Shown: one piece after another, positions 1 through 10,251 of the stretch
Numbering within the stretch: position 1 is the first letter of the stretch
Layout of the letters: every line of letters starts with the position of its first letter
NCBI GenBank assembly: GCA_037176725.1
Contig: JAZBRS010000011.1
Coordinates: 744,001-808,000 of the forward strand
Source of the DNA: Posidonia oceanica
Taxonomy: Eukaryota; Streptophyta; Magnoliopsida; Alismatales; Posidoniaceae
Reading direction: 5' to 3'
DNA length: 64,000 nt
Notes under the pieces: model-generated
Databases searched by the model: none
The model's input: only the letters and a program-made list of their open reading frames with translations
Told to the model about the DNA's origin: nothing
Position numbers and translations under genes: made by a program

Positions 1-1790
1 GATGATTTTCATCTACTATCCAGAAAAGATGTATCTTGTAATAAATTCCTATGGTGATTGTTTTTCCTTAAATGAATAGTTGCTTATGGTGGGCATCAAT
101 ATGGTAACCATAGAATTCATATGGTAATAAGATGAATTCATATGGTAATTAGAATATTTTCAATGGTAAACAGGTGATTTTCATCTACTAACCGGAAGAA
201 TTTGTCTGGTAATAAATTCCTATGGTGATAGTATTTTCTTAAAAGAATAGATGCTTACATTCATACTGTAATTCAAAAAATCTTTCTGATAATGAAAAGA
301 ATTCTTATGGCTACCGAATGTATGTATTCTTTTGATAATAGAGTGAATTGATATGGTAACTATAGAATTCATCTCATAACCAAAAGATTTTCCTTGGTTA
401 CCAAACGATTTTCAATGGTAATACAGGATATTCATATGGTAACCATAGTATTCATCTGGTAAACTGAACAGTTCATTTGGTAACAAGAAGAAATTCAATG
501 GTAATCATAGTATTTTCAATGATAACCAAATGATTCTCAATGGCAAGCTGATGAAAAGTATTTTAAATGTAACCAACGATTCATCTAGTAGTAAATTCCT
601 ATGTTGATATTTCCTTAAAAGAATAATTGCTTACATTCATAATGTAATTCAGAATATCTTTTTGATAATTAAGGTAACCAAATGTAAGTATTATTTTGAT
701 AATAGAGTGCATTGATATGGTAATTATAGAATTCCTCTAGTAAGCTGGAGAATTCATCTAGTAACTAGATGATTTTCCATGGTAATAAGAGGATTTTCAA
801 TGGTAATACAAGGCATTTATATGGTAACCAAAGAATTCATCTGGTAACTGGAAGAATTCATCTGGTAAGCAGACGAATTTCAATGGTAACCAAAGTATTT
901 GCAATGGTATCAGATGCTTTTCAATGGTAAGCAGATGAAAAGGAATTGTTAATGTAGTCAAATGTAAGAAATCCATAATAATATTTTGTTAAATTCCTAT
1001 GGTGATTGTATTTTCTTAAAAGGATAGTTGCTTACATTTATACGGTAATTCAGAATATCTTATAGTAACCAGATGTAAGTATTTATATAGTAATTTATTA
1101 GATGATTAAAAGACATTAATTGTACGCAGTAGAATACAGATTGTAACCAGAATGATTGGTATGGTAATCATAGAATTCATATGGTAACCAGTGAAATTTG
1201 AATGGTAACCACAACATTTTCAACGGTAACTATATGATTTTTAATGGTAACGAGATGATTTTCAATGCTAACTAGAAAGCCTTTCCAACTAAATTCATCT
1301 GGAAATAAATTCTTATGGTGATTGTATTTACTTAAAAGATTAGTTGCTAACATTCATACTGTAATTCAGAATATGGTAACTAAAGAATTCATCTAGTAAC
1401 CTAAAGAATTCATCTGCTAACCAGACGAATTTCAATTGGTAATAGGATGCTTTCCCATAGTAATTGATTTTTTTTTATTACTATTAATTCATATACGTAA
1501 TAGGAATTCCAACATGAACAATAGCAATAATTTCCATGGAAATTGGATGCGTTCCCATGGTAATACAATATATTCCCATGATTTTCAATTGATTTTCCCA
1601 TGTAAGTATATGTCTGGTAATATCTCAGATTAATAGATGAACTCATTTGGTAACCTGGTAAATTCATTTATTAACAACAAGAATTTCAATAGTAGTACGA
1701 GGCATTCCCATGGTAACTAGAATATTTTCAAAGGTAATAGGAGGCATTAGCATGGTATCTAGGAAAGTAGAATAATAATATAAGGAATTT
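1..1790. repeat. Degenerate GGTAAC minisatellite
   Basis: AT-rich sequence in which short imperfect units of roughly 20-22 bp recur, most containing ATGGTAAC, CTGGTAAC or CCATGGTAA next to an AATTC or ATTTTC word. A longer block (AATAAATTCCTATGGTGAT followed by TTCTTAAAAGAATAG and GCTTACATTCATACTGTAATTC) recurs near 40, 211, 590, 989 and 1303, so the short units sit in a second-level repeat of uneven spacing (171-399 bp). Short ORFs on both strands simply translate the repeat. No coding or transposon homology is visible. The left end of the array lies outside the window. Confidence 0.8.
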
Positions 1791-2289
1791 ATAAGTGAAC
1801 CATGGAATTTCATAGCACAATTTCTAATCATAAAGCTTCTTCATATTGAACCAAACATATTGTTTCAATACATATACATTTTTGTTTTGTGACAAAAATT
1901 ATACAAAAAATGTTTGAATGTTTATAAAGTATTTACAAGAAAGATTTCTTTATAAAAGGAGAAAGCATTTGATAAAGTCTTGATAATCTTTCTTGATCTT
2001 CATCAGTATAAGCTTGTTGCTCCTTAAAAGAATATGAAAATTAAGAAATTCAGAAATTAAGTTTTGTTGATATACCATAAATTTATAAAATAAATAACAC
2101 TTCTCAAAGTAATTAATAAAAATGATTTCTTACTTAGTGAGGTTTTTGATCAACGTAGAATCTCTGCCACTGTTTCTGCACGTAACCTTGCCATTTCAGC
2201 TTCCAAAAAATCAAAATCAAGGCCCATCAATAAGCATTCCACATATTTCCTCATGAAAAGGAAGCAATTCAGAAAGCATTCCACATATT
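1791..2289. other. AT-rich stretch, no clear gene
   Basis: Between the minisatellite and the first retrotransposon. It is AT-rich, with one exon-like stretch (listed separately) and a 21-bp exact direct repeat at 2232-2252 and 2274-2294, the second copy of which abuts the truncated end of the Tekay-1 integrase. Nothing else is recognisable. Confidence 0.6.
1937..2022 (-). other. Possible internal exon remnant
   Basis: On the minus strand this 86-nt stretch is open in the frame reading EQQAYTDEDQERLSRLYQML and onward. It is bounded by a plausible acceptor (TTCTTTTAAG|G) and a donor (TT|GTAAAT). Upstream on the same strand, 2154-2240 contains another open segment (DFDFLEAEMARLRAETVAEI), but no donor that I can see joins the two in frame. 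The composition differs from the retroelements around it, so a decayed host-gene piece is possible. I do not recognise the protein, and chance is a real alternative. Confidence 0.22.
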
Positions 2290-2947
2290 TCCTCTCTATC
2301 TGACCATCCGTCTAAAGGTGGAATGTTGTGCTGAAATCGAGTACTGTGCCAAAAGCCTCCTGCAGAGTCCTCCAGAACCTCGAGGTGAAACGCGTGTCTC
2401 TATCAGACACAATGGATATATGAACGCTATGCAGTCGAACAATCTCCAATACGTACAGTTCAGCCAACCGCCGTAAAGGGAGATTCACCCGAATTGCAAG
2501 AAAATGAGCTGACTTGGTTAGCCGATCTACGATCACCTAGACGGTGTCGTTCTTCCTCACCGTACGTGGCAACCTAGTCACAAAGTCCATAGAGACGTGC
2601 TCCCATTTCCATTCAGGTATGTCCAACGGCTGTAAAGTCCCACCAGGTATCTGATGCTCTGCCTTGACCAGCTGACAAGTGGCACATCTCGCCACGTAGT
2701 CAGCAACTTCTCTCTTCATGCCAGGCCACCAAAAGTTCCGCTTCAGATCCTGGTACATCTTCATAGATCTTGGGTGGATAGTGTACTTGGATCGATGAGC
2801 TTCATCTAGCAGCCTCCGCCCGACCTCTTCATACTGGGGTACACACAGACGAAGATCAAATCTCAATTCCCCATGTATGCCGAGAGAGAAATACGGCGCT
2901 TCCCCAGCTTGCATCTTCTCAACAGTCACCTGAATGAAGGGATCCAT
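2290..2947 (-). pseudogene. pol: Tekay-1 integrase, truncated
   Basis: The N-terminal zinc-binding module is visible (His in the HPRSMKMYQDL region, then CATC at 2670-2690), followed by the catalytic core with a first Asp in SMDFVTRLP and a second in [10 protein letters not shown]. The sequence ends at about 2290, before the third catalytic residue and before any chromodomain. An in-frame stop at about 2535 replaces Trp after NDTV. Integrase inserts the cDNA into chromosomes; this copy cannot. Confidence 0.85.
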
Positions 2948-3332
2948 CTACTGACAGGCAATAATGAATTCCACTAACTTGGGGCGAACAGACAGGCTTG
3001 CCAAGTAGGCACCACCCGCTCCCTGATGTAGTCTCTTAAGTCCACAGTTAGCCAAATCTTCTAGCATGGTCCACTCCTTGACCATCAGGCTCGCCATGAC
3101 ATGCGTACGCTGGCTTAGGGCATCGGCAACCACGTTGGCCATCCTAGGGTGGTAGGAAAAGTTGAAATCATAGTCCTTGAGGTATTCCACCCACCTCCGT
3201 TGTCGCATGTTGAGGTCCTTCTAAGTAAAAATATACTTAAGAACCTTGTGATCAGTGTAGACCTCAAACTGCTCCCCATATAGATAGTGTCGCCAGAGCT
3301 TGAGTGTGAATACCACGGCAGCCATATCTAGA
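2948..3332 (-). pseudogene. pol: Tekay-1 RNase H C-terminal half
   Basis: Minus-strand reading frame with [12 protein letters not shown] and [11 protein letters not shown], the typical end of the gypsy RNase H domain with its last catalytic Asp (VVADALS). It continues into the linker before the integrase ([18 protein letters not shown]). A stop lies at about 3222 between the upstream RNase H core and this part. RNase H degrades the RNA strand during reverse transcription. Confidence 0.75.
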
Positions 3333-4490
3333 TCATGGGTAGGGTAGTTCTTCTCGTGGTCTTTCAACTAACAGGAGGCATAAGCCACAAAATTGGCACG
3401 CTGCATCAGAACACCACCCCAACCAAACACCACTAGCGTCACTATAGACAGTGAAGCCTCCACTTCCAGAAGGAAAGGTCAGAACAGGAGCTGAGGTCAG
3501 ACGAGCCTTCAACTCATTAAAACTCGCCTCACAATCATGGTCCCAGATGAACGGAACCCCTTGCCTGGTGAGAGCTGTCAGGGATGAAGTAATAGAAGAG
3601 AAATCCCTGATAAACCTCCTGTAGTAACCTGTCAGTCCCAGGAAACTTCTAATCTCAGTCACGGTCCTGGGTCTCTTCCAATTGCTAACTGCCTCAACCA
3701 TGGCAAGATCAACTCTAACGCTGTCTCCAGAGATAAGGTCACCGAGGAACATAACTTCGCTCAACCAGAACTTGCACTTGGAGAACTTGGCATACAGCTG
3801 GTGCCACCTCAGAATATCCAACACCACCCTCAAATGTTGAGCATGGGTTTCCACATCTGGAAAGTAGACCAGGATGTCATCTACAAAGATCACCACAAAT
3901 TGGTCCAAGAAAGGCCTGATGATCTGGTTCATCAACTTCATGAATGCAACAGGGGCATTGGTTAAGCCGAAGGGCATAACCGTAAACTCAAAATGTCTGT
4001 ACCGCGTTCGGAAAGTAGTCTTATGAATGTCTGAATCATGGATCCTCAACTGGTGATATCCCGATCTCTGATCTATCTTCGAGAAAATGGATGCAAACTG
4101 CAACTGGTCAAACAGGTCTTCAATACGGGGCAAGGGATACTTGTTCTTCATCGTAATCTGGTTCAACATCCGGTAATCTATGCACAGTCGGAGTGAACCA
4201 TCCCTACGGACGAACAAGATAGGCACTCCCCACGGAGATACACTTGGCCTGATAAAACCCTTGTCTAGTAACTCTTGCAATTGGGCCTTGAGCTCTCGCA
4301 ACTCTGCTGGTGCCATCCGATAAGGATTCTTCGCAACAACACTACTCCCTAGGATCAGCTCAATAAAGAATTCTACCTCCCTGTGAGGTAGCATGCCAAG
4401 CAGATCATCAGGAAAAACGTCAAGATATTCACACACTACAGAGATGTTGTGAACGCCCAACTCCAGAGATAGAGGTAACCAAACTAGCAA
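3333..4490 (-). pseudogene. pol: Tekay-1 reverse transcriptase and RNase H start
   Basis: A 385-codon open stretch of the pol polyprotein. Near residues 20-60 is the linker [22 protein letters not shown] then follows with [19 protein letters not shown], the first catalytic Asp in [15 protein letters not shown], the [10 protein letters not shown] motif and the catalytic FVDDILVY (about residues 202-209). The RNase H start is seen in FTVYSDASG, after which the frame is lost to an indel at about 3420. Long for a relic in this window, but unusable without its upstream and downstream frames. The ATG of this frame is not a biological start, since pol is made as part of a polyprotein. Confidence 0.9.
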
Positions 4491-4647
4491 GGTACCTCAC
4501 ACATCCCTTAGTCAAAGACTTGTAAGCCTTCATAGCAGAAATAACAAGCTTAGGCTCACCCAGACGCACACCTTGCACAAAGAAGGAACCAGCATCAGTA
4601 GCTCCAAAGAAAACCCTTCTCCGAGCACAGTCGATTAGAGCAGAATG
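4491..4647 (-). pseudogene. pol: Tekay-1 protease-RT linker
   Basis: Short stretch between the recognisable protease and RT frames of Tekay-1. It aligns by eye with the linker of the copies at 16568-16680 and 34557-34700 (words such as ISAMKAYKSL and GEPKL on the coding strand) but is broken by a frameshift at about 4490 and a stop at about 4647. Confidence 0.6.
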
Positions 4648-4959
4648 TTAACTCAGCCAGTACATGCCCAAGATAACATCATACTCATTCATGCCCATGA
4701 GAATGAGTGTGGCATCGAACTCCCAGCCGTTCAGCTCTAGATTGACAAATGGCAGATATCTCCACGCCAAACTATGCTCCCCTAGCAACGTTACCACGTC
4801 CAGGTAGAAAGCTAACTTGGCTAGCACATCCTCCAGCTCCATCGCGAATGACTCGGAGACAAAGGAGAAAGTACTCCCCGAGTCAAAAAGAACTTTGGCC
4901 ATTCGGCCCGCCATAAGAAAGGAACCTAGTGACCAAAACACATCCAATAACATCCCCAA
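4648..4959 (-). pseudogene. pol: Tekay-1 aspartic protease
   Basis: Retropepsin-like domain on the minus strand: catalytic DSGSTFSFVS about 25 residues into the frame, the substrate-flap region LLGEHSLAWRYLP, and ILMGMNEYDVILGM, the second conserved hydrophobic-Gly motif of gypsy proteases. Such proteases cleave the Gag-Pol precursor as homodimers. The link to gag upstream and RT downstream is interrupted. Confidence 0.85.
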
Positions 4960-5064
4960 TTAAACAATATAGTTCATAATATAGGGGAAAAAGCAACAAC
5001 AGTTACAAAAGGGGGGTCACCCCACCCAAAGAAACTACAGGGACTTACACTCTACAACATCCCT

Positions 5065-6221
5065 AGAGGGCCCACAGTCGGGAGTAGAAATAGTGAAAAC
5101 ACACCCCCAGGACAATTGCTGTGGCGCATTCCCCGCTCTCTTGGGAGGATCAGGATAGAACTTCTACACATGTCTCGGTCTCCCACAGTTGTAGCATACC
5201 GTTCCACTCCGACTCATTGCCTACTGCGCTCAAGGACAGTTCACTGCAAAGTGACCTGTCTGGCCACATTGAAAACACTGAGTGCTCCCTTGTCCACTCG
5301 AAGCAGCCTGGCTAGGACTGGCGCTATCAACTCCTGCAAAACTGTGCCAGGCACCAGTGACAAGACCGGTGCTACCACCTCCTGAAAACTGCACCGGGCA
5401 CCAGAGACACCACCAGACCTGTCCTTCTTCCTCTTTCCCAGGCTATTCGTGCCACTAGAACTTGGCAGACTAAAGAAAGAGAACCAAGAAGCAAAGGACG
5501 TCTTGGTCTTCCCCTTGGAGCGACCACCCACATACTGGTTGTACTCCTCTTCAAAGTGAGAAGCCATCTGAACCATCTCAGCTACCGTCGTGCATCGGCA
5601 GCCCATCACCTTCACCCTCAAGCTTGGTTGAAGGCCCTATAGAAACCGATCTGCCCGTCTCTCTTCAGTATCGAAGGCTTGGGCGAACCTCTCCAACCGA
5701 GCAAACGCAGCTTCATACTCAGCCACCGTCATCTTGCCCTGCTGTAGGCTCCGAAACTCTCAGTCGAACCGATTCCTCACATGACTCAGGAAGTATTTCT
5801 CATGGAAAGCAGCCTTGAAATCCTTCCAATTGATGTCAACCATTATAGAATACAGGAACTTCAACCTTCATGTGGCTCTCCACCACTCATCAACATCACC
5901 TTCTAGCTGAAATGCAGCCAACCGCACCTAGTGCTCAACCGGGCACCCCAAACTATCCAGCATCTTCTCAATCCGCCGCAACCATGCCTCACTTTCCCCG
6001 ACACTACCAATACCCTTAAACGTCGGCGGATGGAGCTTGCCCAATTGGCGTAGCCATGGATCTCCACCAGATGCTTCACTAGAGCCGCTCTTACTAAATG
6101 CATGAGAGATCCCATACATCCAGCCCTGTAGCTCGGTCCGCACACCCTACCAACTGCTCTCCTCTCAAGAGTTGGGCTCCTCAGCAGGGGCCTTGTCCTT
6201 ACGACGGCCACGGTGAGACAT
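5065..6221 (-). pseudogene. gag: Tekay-1 gag, frameshifted
   Basis: The start matches the start used by the intact gag at 10251 (an ATG at 6221 followed by SHRGRRKDK). Recognisable pieces are WMYGISHAF, FKGIGSVGESEAWLRRIEK, the RVKVMGCRCTTVAEMVQMAS block and the Ser/Gly/Lys-rich spacer before the zinc knuckles. The first knuckle region is visible only in broken frames near 5150-5290. At least two frameshifts and one stop separate the pieces. Gag forms the virus-like particle and binds the RNA genome. Confidence 0.85.
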
Positions 6222-6278
6222 GCTGAAGCAGGAGAGAAAAACAACCTGCACCACAGTCAATGAGATAAGCAACAATCC

Positions 6279-7400
6279 ATGATAAAACCAACAAGTGTCA
6301 ACCGAGCTCCGGGAGTGGATGGATTCAACGGGGGGTTCTATAGAGCGGCATGGCCTATTATCTCCTCTGACCTCCTCGCGGCTATTAACAATGTCTTGAG
6401 ATCAGGACGCCTCCTCCCTCAAGTCAACCACACCATCCTGTGCTTAGTGCCTAAGAAGCCAGTGCCGACGTCCATAGATGACTACCGCCCCATTACCCTC
6501 TGCAATGTCCTCTACCGCATCCTTGTGAAGATATTATCCAATAGACTCAAGCCACTGCTACCTAAGATCATTCACCCTAATCAATGTGCATTCATTAAAG
6601 GGAGACATATCATCGATTCTATTCTGCTAGCACATGAACTGTGCCATAACTTGCACTCTGGTCATGGAAGAGCCTGAATGTGCATAAAACTAAACCTGAG
6701 GAAGGCCTTCGACACCCTTAATCGTGCCTTCATCTGTGATACACTTCGGTGCATGGGTTTTGGCTACAAATGGTCCAGTTGGATGGAGATGTGTATGGGG
6801 GCATCTTTCTCTCTGAATATCAATGGAGAAACCTCCTCATCCTTCCCTTTAGCCAATGGGGTGCGCCAGGGGGATCCCCTCTCCCCGTACCTCTTCGTTG
6901 TGGCAATGCAGGTTCTCTCCGCGATGTTCAAACATGCAGAGCACAATGGCGAGTTAGATCCTATGGTCTGTGGATCGACGGCTGTCTCTCACATAATATT
7001 TGCAGATGACTTATTGGTTTTTCTAAAGGCAGATAAAAAGAACGCTCGTGGGTTGAAGAAAATTCTGGACGACTTCTCTGCAAGATCTGGACTTAATATC
7101 AACTTGCAAAGAGTGCGATATACTTCGGTGGCATGGTGAAGGATAGAAGATGGATTGAAACACATCTGAGCTTGAGTGCAGGGGAGCTTCCGGTGAGGTA
7201 TCTTGGCCTCCCGCTCCTGTCGAAGAGACTGTCAGCTAAAGACTGTGCTCCTCTAATTCAAGTAGTCAAAGATCGATTGCAAACTTGGAAGGCGAAATAC
7301 CTCTTCTATGCAAGTCGCTTGGAGCTCATCAGATCGATGCTCTCTTCCTTACACCTCTACTGGACGGCGGTGTTCACCCTCCCGGCAAGCATACTCTAGA
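6279..7400 (+). pseudogene. LINE reverse transcriptase
   Basis: Open from 6279 to 6674, then one TGA at 6675-6677 (expected Trp), and open again in the same frame to about 7110, where a 1-bp change shifts the frame into the one ending at 7399. Motifs: YRPITLCNVLYRILVKIL, CAFIKGRHIIDSILLAHE, motif A as KLNLRKAFD, GVRQGDPLSPYLFVV and the catalytic IFADDLLVF. In related RTs motif A carries Asp at the position of the Asn here (codon AAC), so even the palm is catalytically damaged. The thumb region PVRYLGLPL follows. Confidence 0.9.
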
Positions 7401-8500
7401 CAATCGACCAAGCCATGCTTCAATTTCTGTGGTTTGGGCACGGCACTAGGAAATCAGTCTACACTTCATTGGAAGGATGTGTGTTGTCCGAAAGCTGAAG
7501 GCAAGCTGGGGATACACAGACCCAGTGACTGCAATAGAGCGGGGATCCTCCATCTCCTCTGGGAAGTGGAGACCAATCGAGATGCCCTCTGGGTGAAGTG
7601 GATGAGGGCAAAATATCTTCGAGGATGTACACTTTGGTGTGCACGACCACCTCAGAATGCCTCTTGGGCCTAGAGGGGCATCCTCCGAATCCGTCCCCTC
7701 GCTGTGAACCTGTTGAAATATCATTTGGGAGATGGCCTGTCCACAAGTTTCTTCCAAGACCTATGGATAGGACACCCACCTATCCTCCTCCGGGTGGGAG
7801 AAAGGCTTTGGAGGGATATGGGATGTGACCCACTATGTAAGGTGGCTGCTTTCATTGACGATCGGAGATGGAATCTACCCTCCGCCGACCACGATTGAAA
7901 TGCATGATTTATGGTCGGACATCCTCGCCACTCCGTTGGAACCAGGAGGTGACCACATATCTTGGACTCCGGCCGTGGTAGGCTTCTCTCTGAGATTTGC
8001 TTGGAACTTCATCAGAGCTCGGAACCCTGAGGTTAACTAGGCTCCCTTTGTGTGGTACAGGGGAGCTGCACCCCGGCATGCCTTCTGTACTTGGCGTGCT
8101 CTCCGGCAAGGTCTGCCTTCACATGACAACCTTCAACGTCGAGGTATCCATATAGTCTCACGATGCGCATGGAGGCTGAGTCTATCGATCACCTGCTATG
8201 GACATGTGAGTTCTCCAAGCAGGTGTGGAACATAGCTCAGCCCCAGCTAAGCTCATAGACTCAGTCGGAGACGACGCTGCTTGGGGTGGTTGACCACATC
8301 ACCCTCCACTTCCAGCAGCAGCACACCTCCCTCCGGCTCCAACGCAACACCTCACGCTTCTTCTGCGCCATGATCTACAGACTCTGGTCAGAGAGGAACC
8401 GTTGCTGGTTTGTGGACCAACACCAACCCACCCAGCCATTGTGTCTCTGTACTGCAATTAAACTCTCTCTAACGGGTGCTGGCGAGTTTGAATTTGAATA
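7401..8500 (+). pseudogene. LINE connector and zinc-finger region
   Basis: Continues ORF2 after the thumb in several broken frames: FWFGHGTR near 7430, GIHRPSDCNRAGIL near 7520, KWMRAKYLRG near 7600, then TPAVVGFSLRFAWNFIRARN and FCTWRALRQGLPSHDNLQRRG (7960-8140), the usual zf-RVT region of plant LINEs. Cys-containing words near 8160-8230 (SIDHLLWTCEFSKQVW in one frame) complete it. At least four frame changes and stops are present. Confidence 0.75.
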
Positions 8501-8705
8501 AGGGTGGGGTCAGAATGTGATGCTTCGGCCCTCCTACGCAGTATGTTTCATATGGTCTGGGCTGCATTCGGTGGTAAATCCGGATTTCTTTTGATGCATC
8601 ATGCTAGGCTTTGTTTAGCCCATCGACTCCGGTCTACTACAGCAGAAGCTTTGCTGGCTTGCTTGGCTTGTGCTCAGATGGGCTCTAGACTGATTCTGGG
8701 GCCCT
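8501..8705 (+). pseudogene. LINE RNase H-like domain, partial
   Basis: A 67-codon frame with ECDASALL near its start (DAS resembles the first catalytic Asp block) and STTAEALLACLACAQMG near its end, which resembles the AEA..A..A helix of the RVT_3 RNase H family found at the end of plant L1 ORF2. The sequence stops at about 8705 without the last catalytic block, and Tekay protease homology begins at about 8736. Confidence 0.55.
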
Positions 8706-8745
8706 AGGACAGACCAGGTCTGGACTGGGAGATGGGCTCGAACTC

Positions 8746-8991
8746 TCAGCCATTCAACTCTAGATCGACATAAGGCAGATATCTCCACGCCAAACTGTAC
8801 TCACCCAGCGGCGTTACCACCTCCAGGTGGAAAGCTAACTTGGCTAGTACATCATCCAGCTCTGCCACAAAAGACTCGGAGACAAAAGAGAATGTGCTCC
8901 CTGAGTCAAACAGAACTTTGGCCATTCGGCCTGCCACAAGATAAGAACCTAAGGCCAAAGCACAACCAACAGCATCCCCATTAAACAACAA
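8746..8991 (-). pseudogene. pol: Tekay-2 aspartic protease, N-terminal part
   Basis: Contains the catalytic DSGSTFSFVSESF block and GEYSLAWRYLPYVDLELNG, after which the frame runs into the LINE junction. About 80 residues of the protease region remain, and the second conserved half is absent. It is preceded by GDAVGCALALGSYLVA, the same linker as in the copy at 16758-16991. Confidence 0.85.
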
Positions 8992-9060
8992 GGTTCATAT
9001 TACAGGGGGAAAGAAACAACAACAACAACAGCAACAATGGGTCACACCACCCAAAGGAAA

Positions 9061-10251
9061 CTACGGGGACTTACCCTCTACAACATTACCAGAGGGTCCA
9101 CAATCGGGAGCTGAAACCGTAAACACATGCCCCCGGGTCGGCTGCTGTGGCACATTCCCCGCTCGCTTGGGAGGATCCGGGCACATCCTCTGCACATGCC
9201 CCGATCTCCCACAATTGTAGCACACTACTCCGCTCCGATTCGTCACCTGCTGTGCTCGAGGGCAGTGCGCAGCAAAGTGACCCGCCTGGCCACACTGGAA
9301 ACACTGGGCGTTACCCTGTCCACTCAAAATAGCCTGACTCGGACCGATGCTACCAACTCCTGCAAAGCTGTGCCGGGCACTGGAGGCAAGGCCAACATCA
9401 CCACCACCTCGAGCAAAACTACGCCGGGCACCAGAACCACCGCCAGATCTGTCCTTCTTTCTCTTCCCTGGGCTACTCATGCCACTGAAACTAGGTGGAC
9501 TTGAGACAGAAAATCGGGAAGTGAAGGGCAACTTGGCCTTCCCCTTGGAGTGACCACTCACATACTGGTTATACTCCTCTTCAAAGCGGGAAGCCATCTG
9601 GACAACCTCAGCTACAGTCACACAGCGGCAGCCCATCACCTTCACCATCAAGCTGGGTTGAAGGCCTTCCAGAAATCTCTCTACTTGCCTTTCCTCAGAA
9701 TCAAAGGCCTGGGCAAACCTCTCCAACCGGGCAAAAGAGGCTTCATACTCAGCCACAGACATCCTACCCTGTTGCAGACTTCGGAACTCTCGGTCGAATC
9801 GGCTCCTCACATGGCTCGGGAAGTACTTCTCATGGAATGCAGCCTCGAAGTCCTTCCACTTGATGTCGACCGTGATAGAATCCAAAAACTTCAGCCGCCT
9901 GGTGGCTCTCCACCACTCATCGGCATCGCCGACGAGCTGAAAGGCAGCCAACCGCACCCAGTGCTCCTCTGGGCACGCCAAACTATCCAACAACTTCTCA
10001 ATCCTTTGCAGCCATGCCTCGCTCTCCTCAGGAGTACCAGTACCCTTGAACGTCGGCAGGTGGAGCTTACTCAACTGGCGAAGCCACGGATCTCCCTCAG
10101 ACGCTCTACCAGGGCCACTCTTGCCAAAAGCCTGAGAGATCCCGCGCATCCAACCTCGCAACTCCGTCCGCACACCCTGCCAACCACTCTCCTCTCGAGA
10201 GCTACGTTCCTTAGCAAGGGCCTCATCCTTTCGGTGACCACGGCGAGACAT
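9061..10251 (-). CDS. gag: Intact Gag of Tekay-2
   Basis: A full-length 396-codon frame, the only intact retroelement gene in the window. It starts at an ATG (MSRRGHRKDEAL) about 150 bp inside the LTR edge. Residues about 70-210 form the retrotransposon Gag domain (SEAWLQRIEKLLDSL, WKDFEAAFHEKYFPSHVRSR, SVAEYEASFARLERFAQAF). A Lys/Ser/Gly-rich linker follows, then two CCHC zinc knuckles near residues 315-365: CFQCGQAGHFAAHC and CYNCGRSGHVQRMC. Gag packages element RNA into particles. It ends at TAA-side 9061 just before the protease linker. Expression is doubtful because the PBS and downstream pol are lost, but the protein itself could still be made from the adjacent LTR. Confidence 0.9.
   Translation of the reverse strand: MSRRGHRKDEALAKERSSREESGWQGVRTELRGWMRGISQAFGKSGPGRASEGDPWLRQLSKLHLPTFKGTGTPEESEAWLQRIEKLLDSLACPEEHWVRLAAFQLVGDADEWWRATRRLKFLDSITVDIKWKDFEAAFHEKYFPSHVRSRFDREFRSLQQGRMSVAEYEASFARLERFAQAFDSEERQVERFLEGLQPSLMVKVMGCRCVTVAEVVQMASRFEEEYNQYVSGHSKGKAKLPFTSRFSVSSPPSFSGMSSPGKRKKDRSGGGSGARRSFARGGGDVGLASSARHSFAGVGSIGPSQAILSGQGNAQCFQCGQAGHFAAHCPRAQQVTNRSGVVCYNCGRSGHVQRMCPDPPKRAGNVPQQPTRGHVFTVSAPDCGPSGNVVEGKSP

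Larger units (their letters stand above)
2290..6277 (-). mobile_element. Tekay-type gypsy element, 5' and 3' truncated (Tekay-1)
   Basis: Minus-strand Ty3/gypsy internal region in the order gag, protease, RT, RNase H, integrase. It is closely related to the 13.5-18.4 kb element, which carries the chromodomain. The high-coordinate end stops in the gag leader at about 6277, where LINE sequence begins. The low-coordinate end stops inside the integrase core at about 2290. Neither LTR nor a target-site duplication is present, so the borders are rearrangement junctions. Several reading-frame breaks make it non-functional. Confidence 0.9.
6278..8735 (+). mobile_element. L1-type LINE fragment, truncated at both ends
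   Basis: Plus-strand non-LTR retrotransposon ORF2 sequence. It begins inside the RT domain (GVDGFNGGFYRAAWP), passes through the palm with FADDLLVF at 6995-7018, a zinc-finger RT-associated region and an RNase H-like C-terminus ending at about 8705. The endonuclease, 3' UTR and poly(A) tail are absent and no flanking target-site duplication is seen. It lies between two different Tekay fragments in the opposite orientation, so it looks like captured or rearranged DNA and not a normal insertion. RNase H domains in plant L1 elements are known from the literature. Confidence 0.9.
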
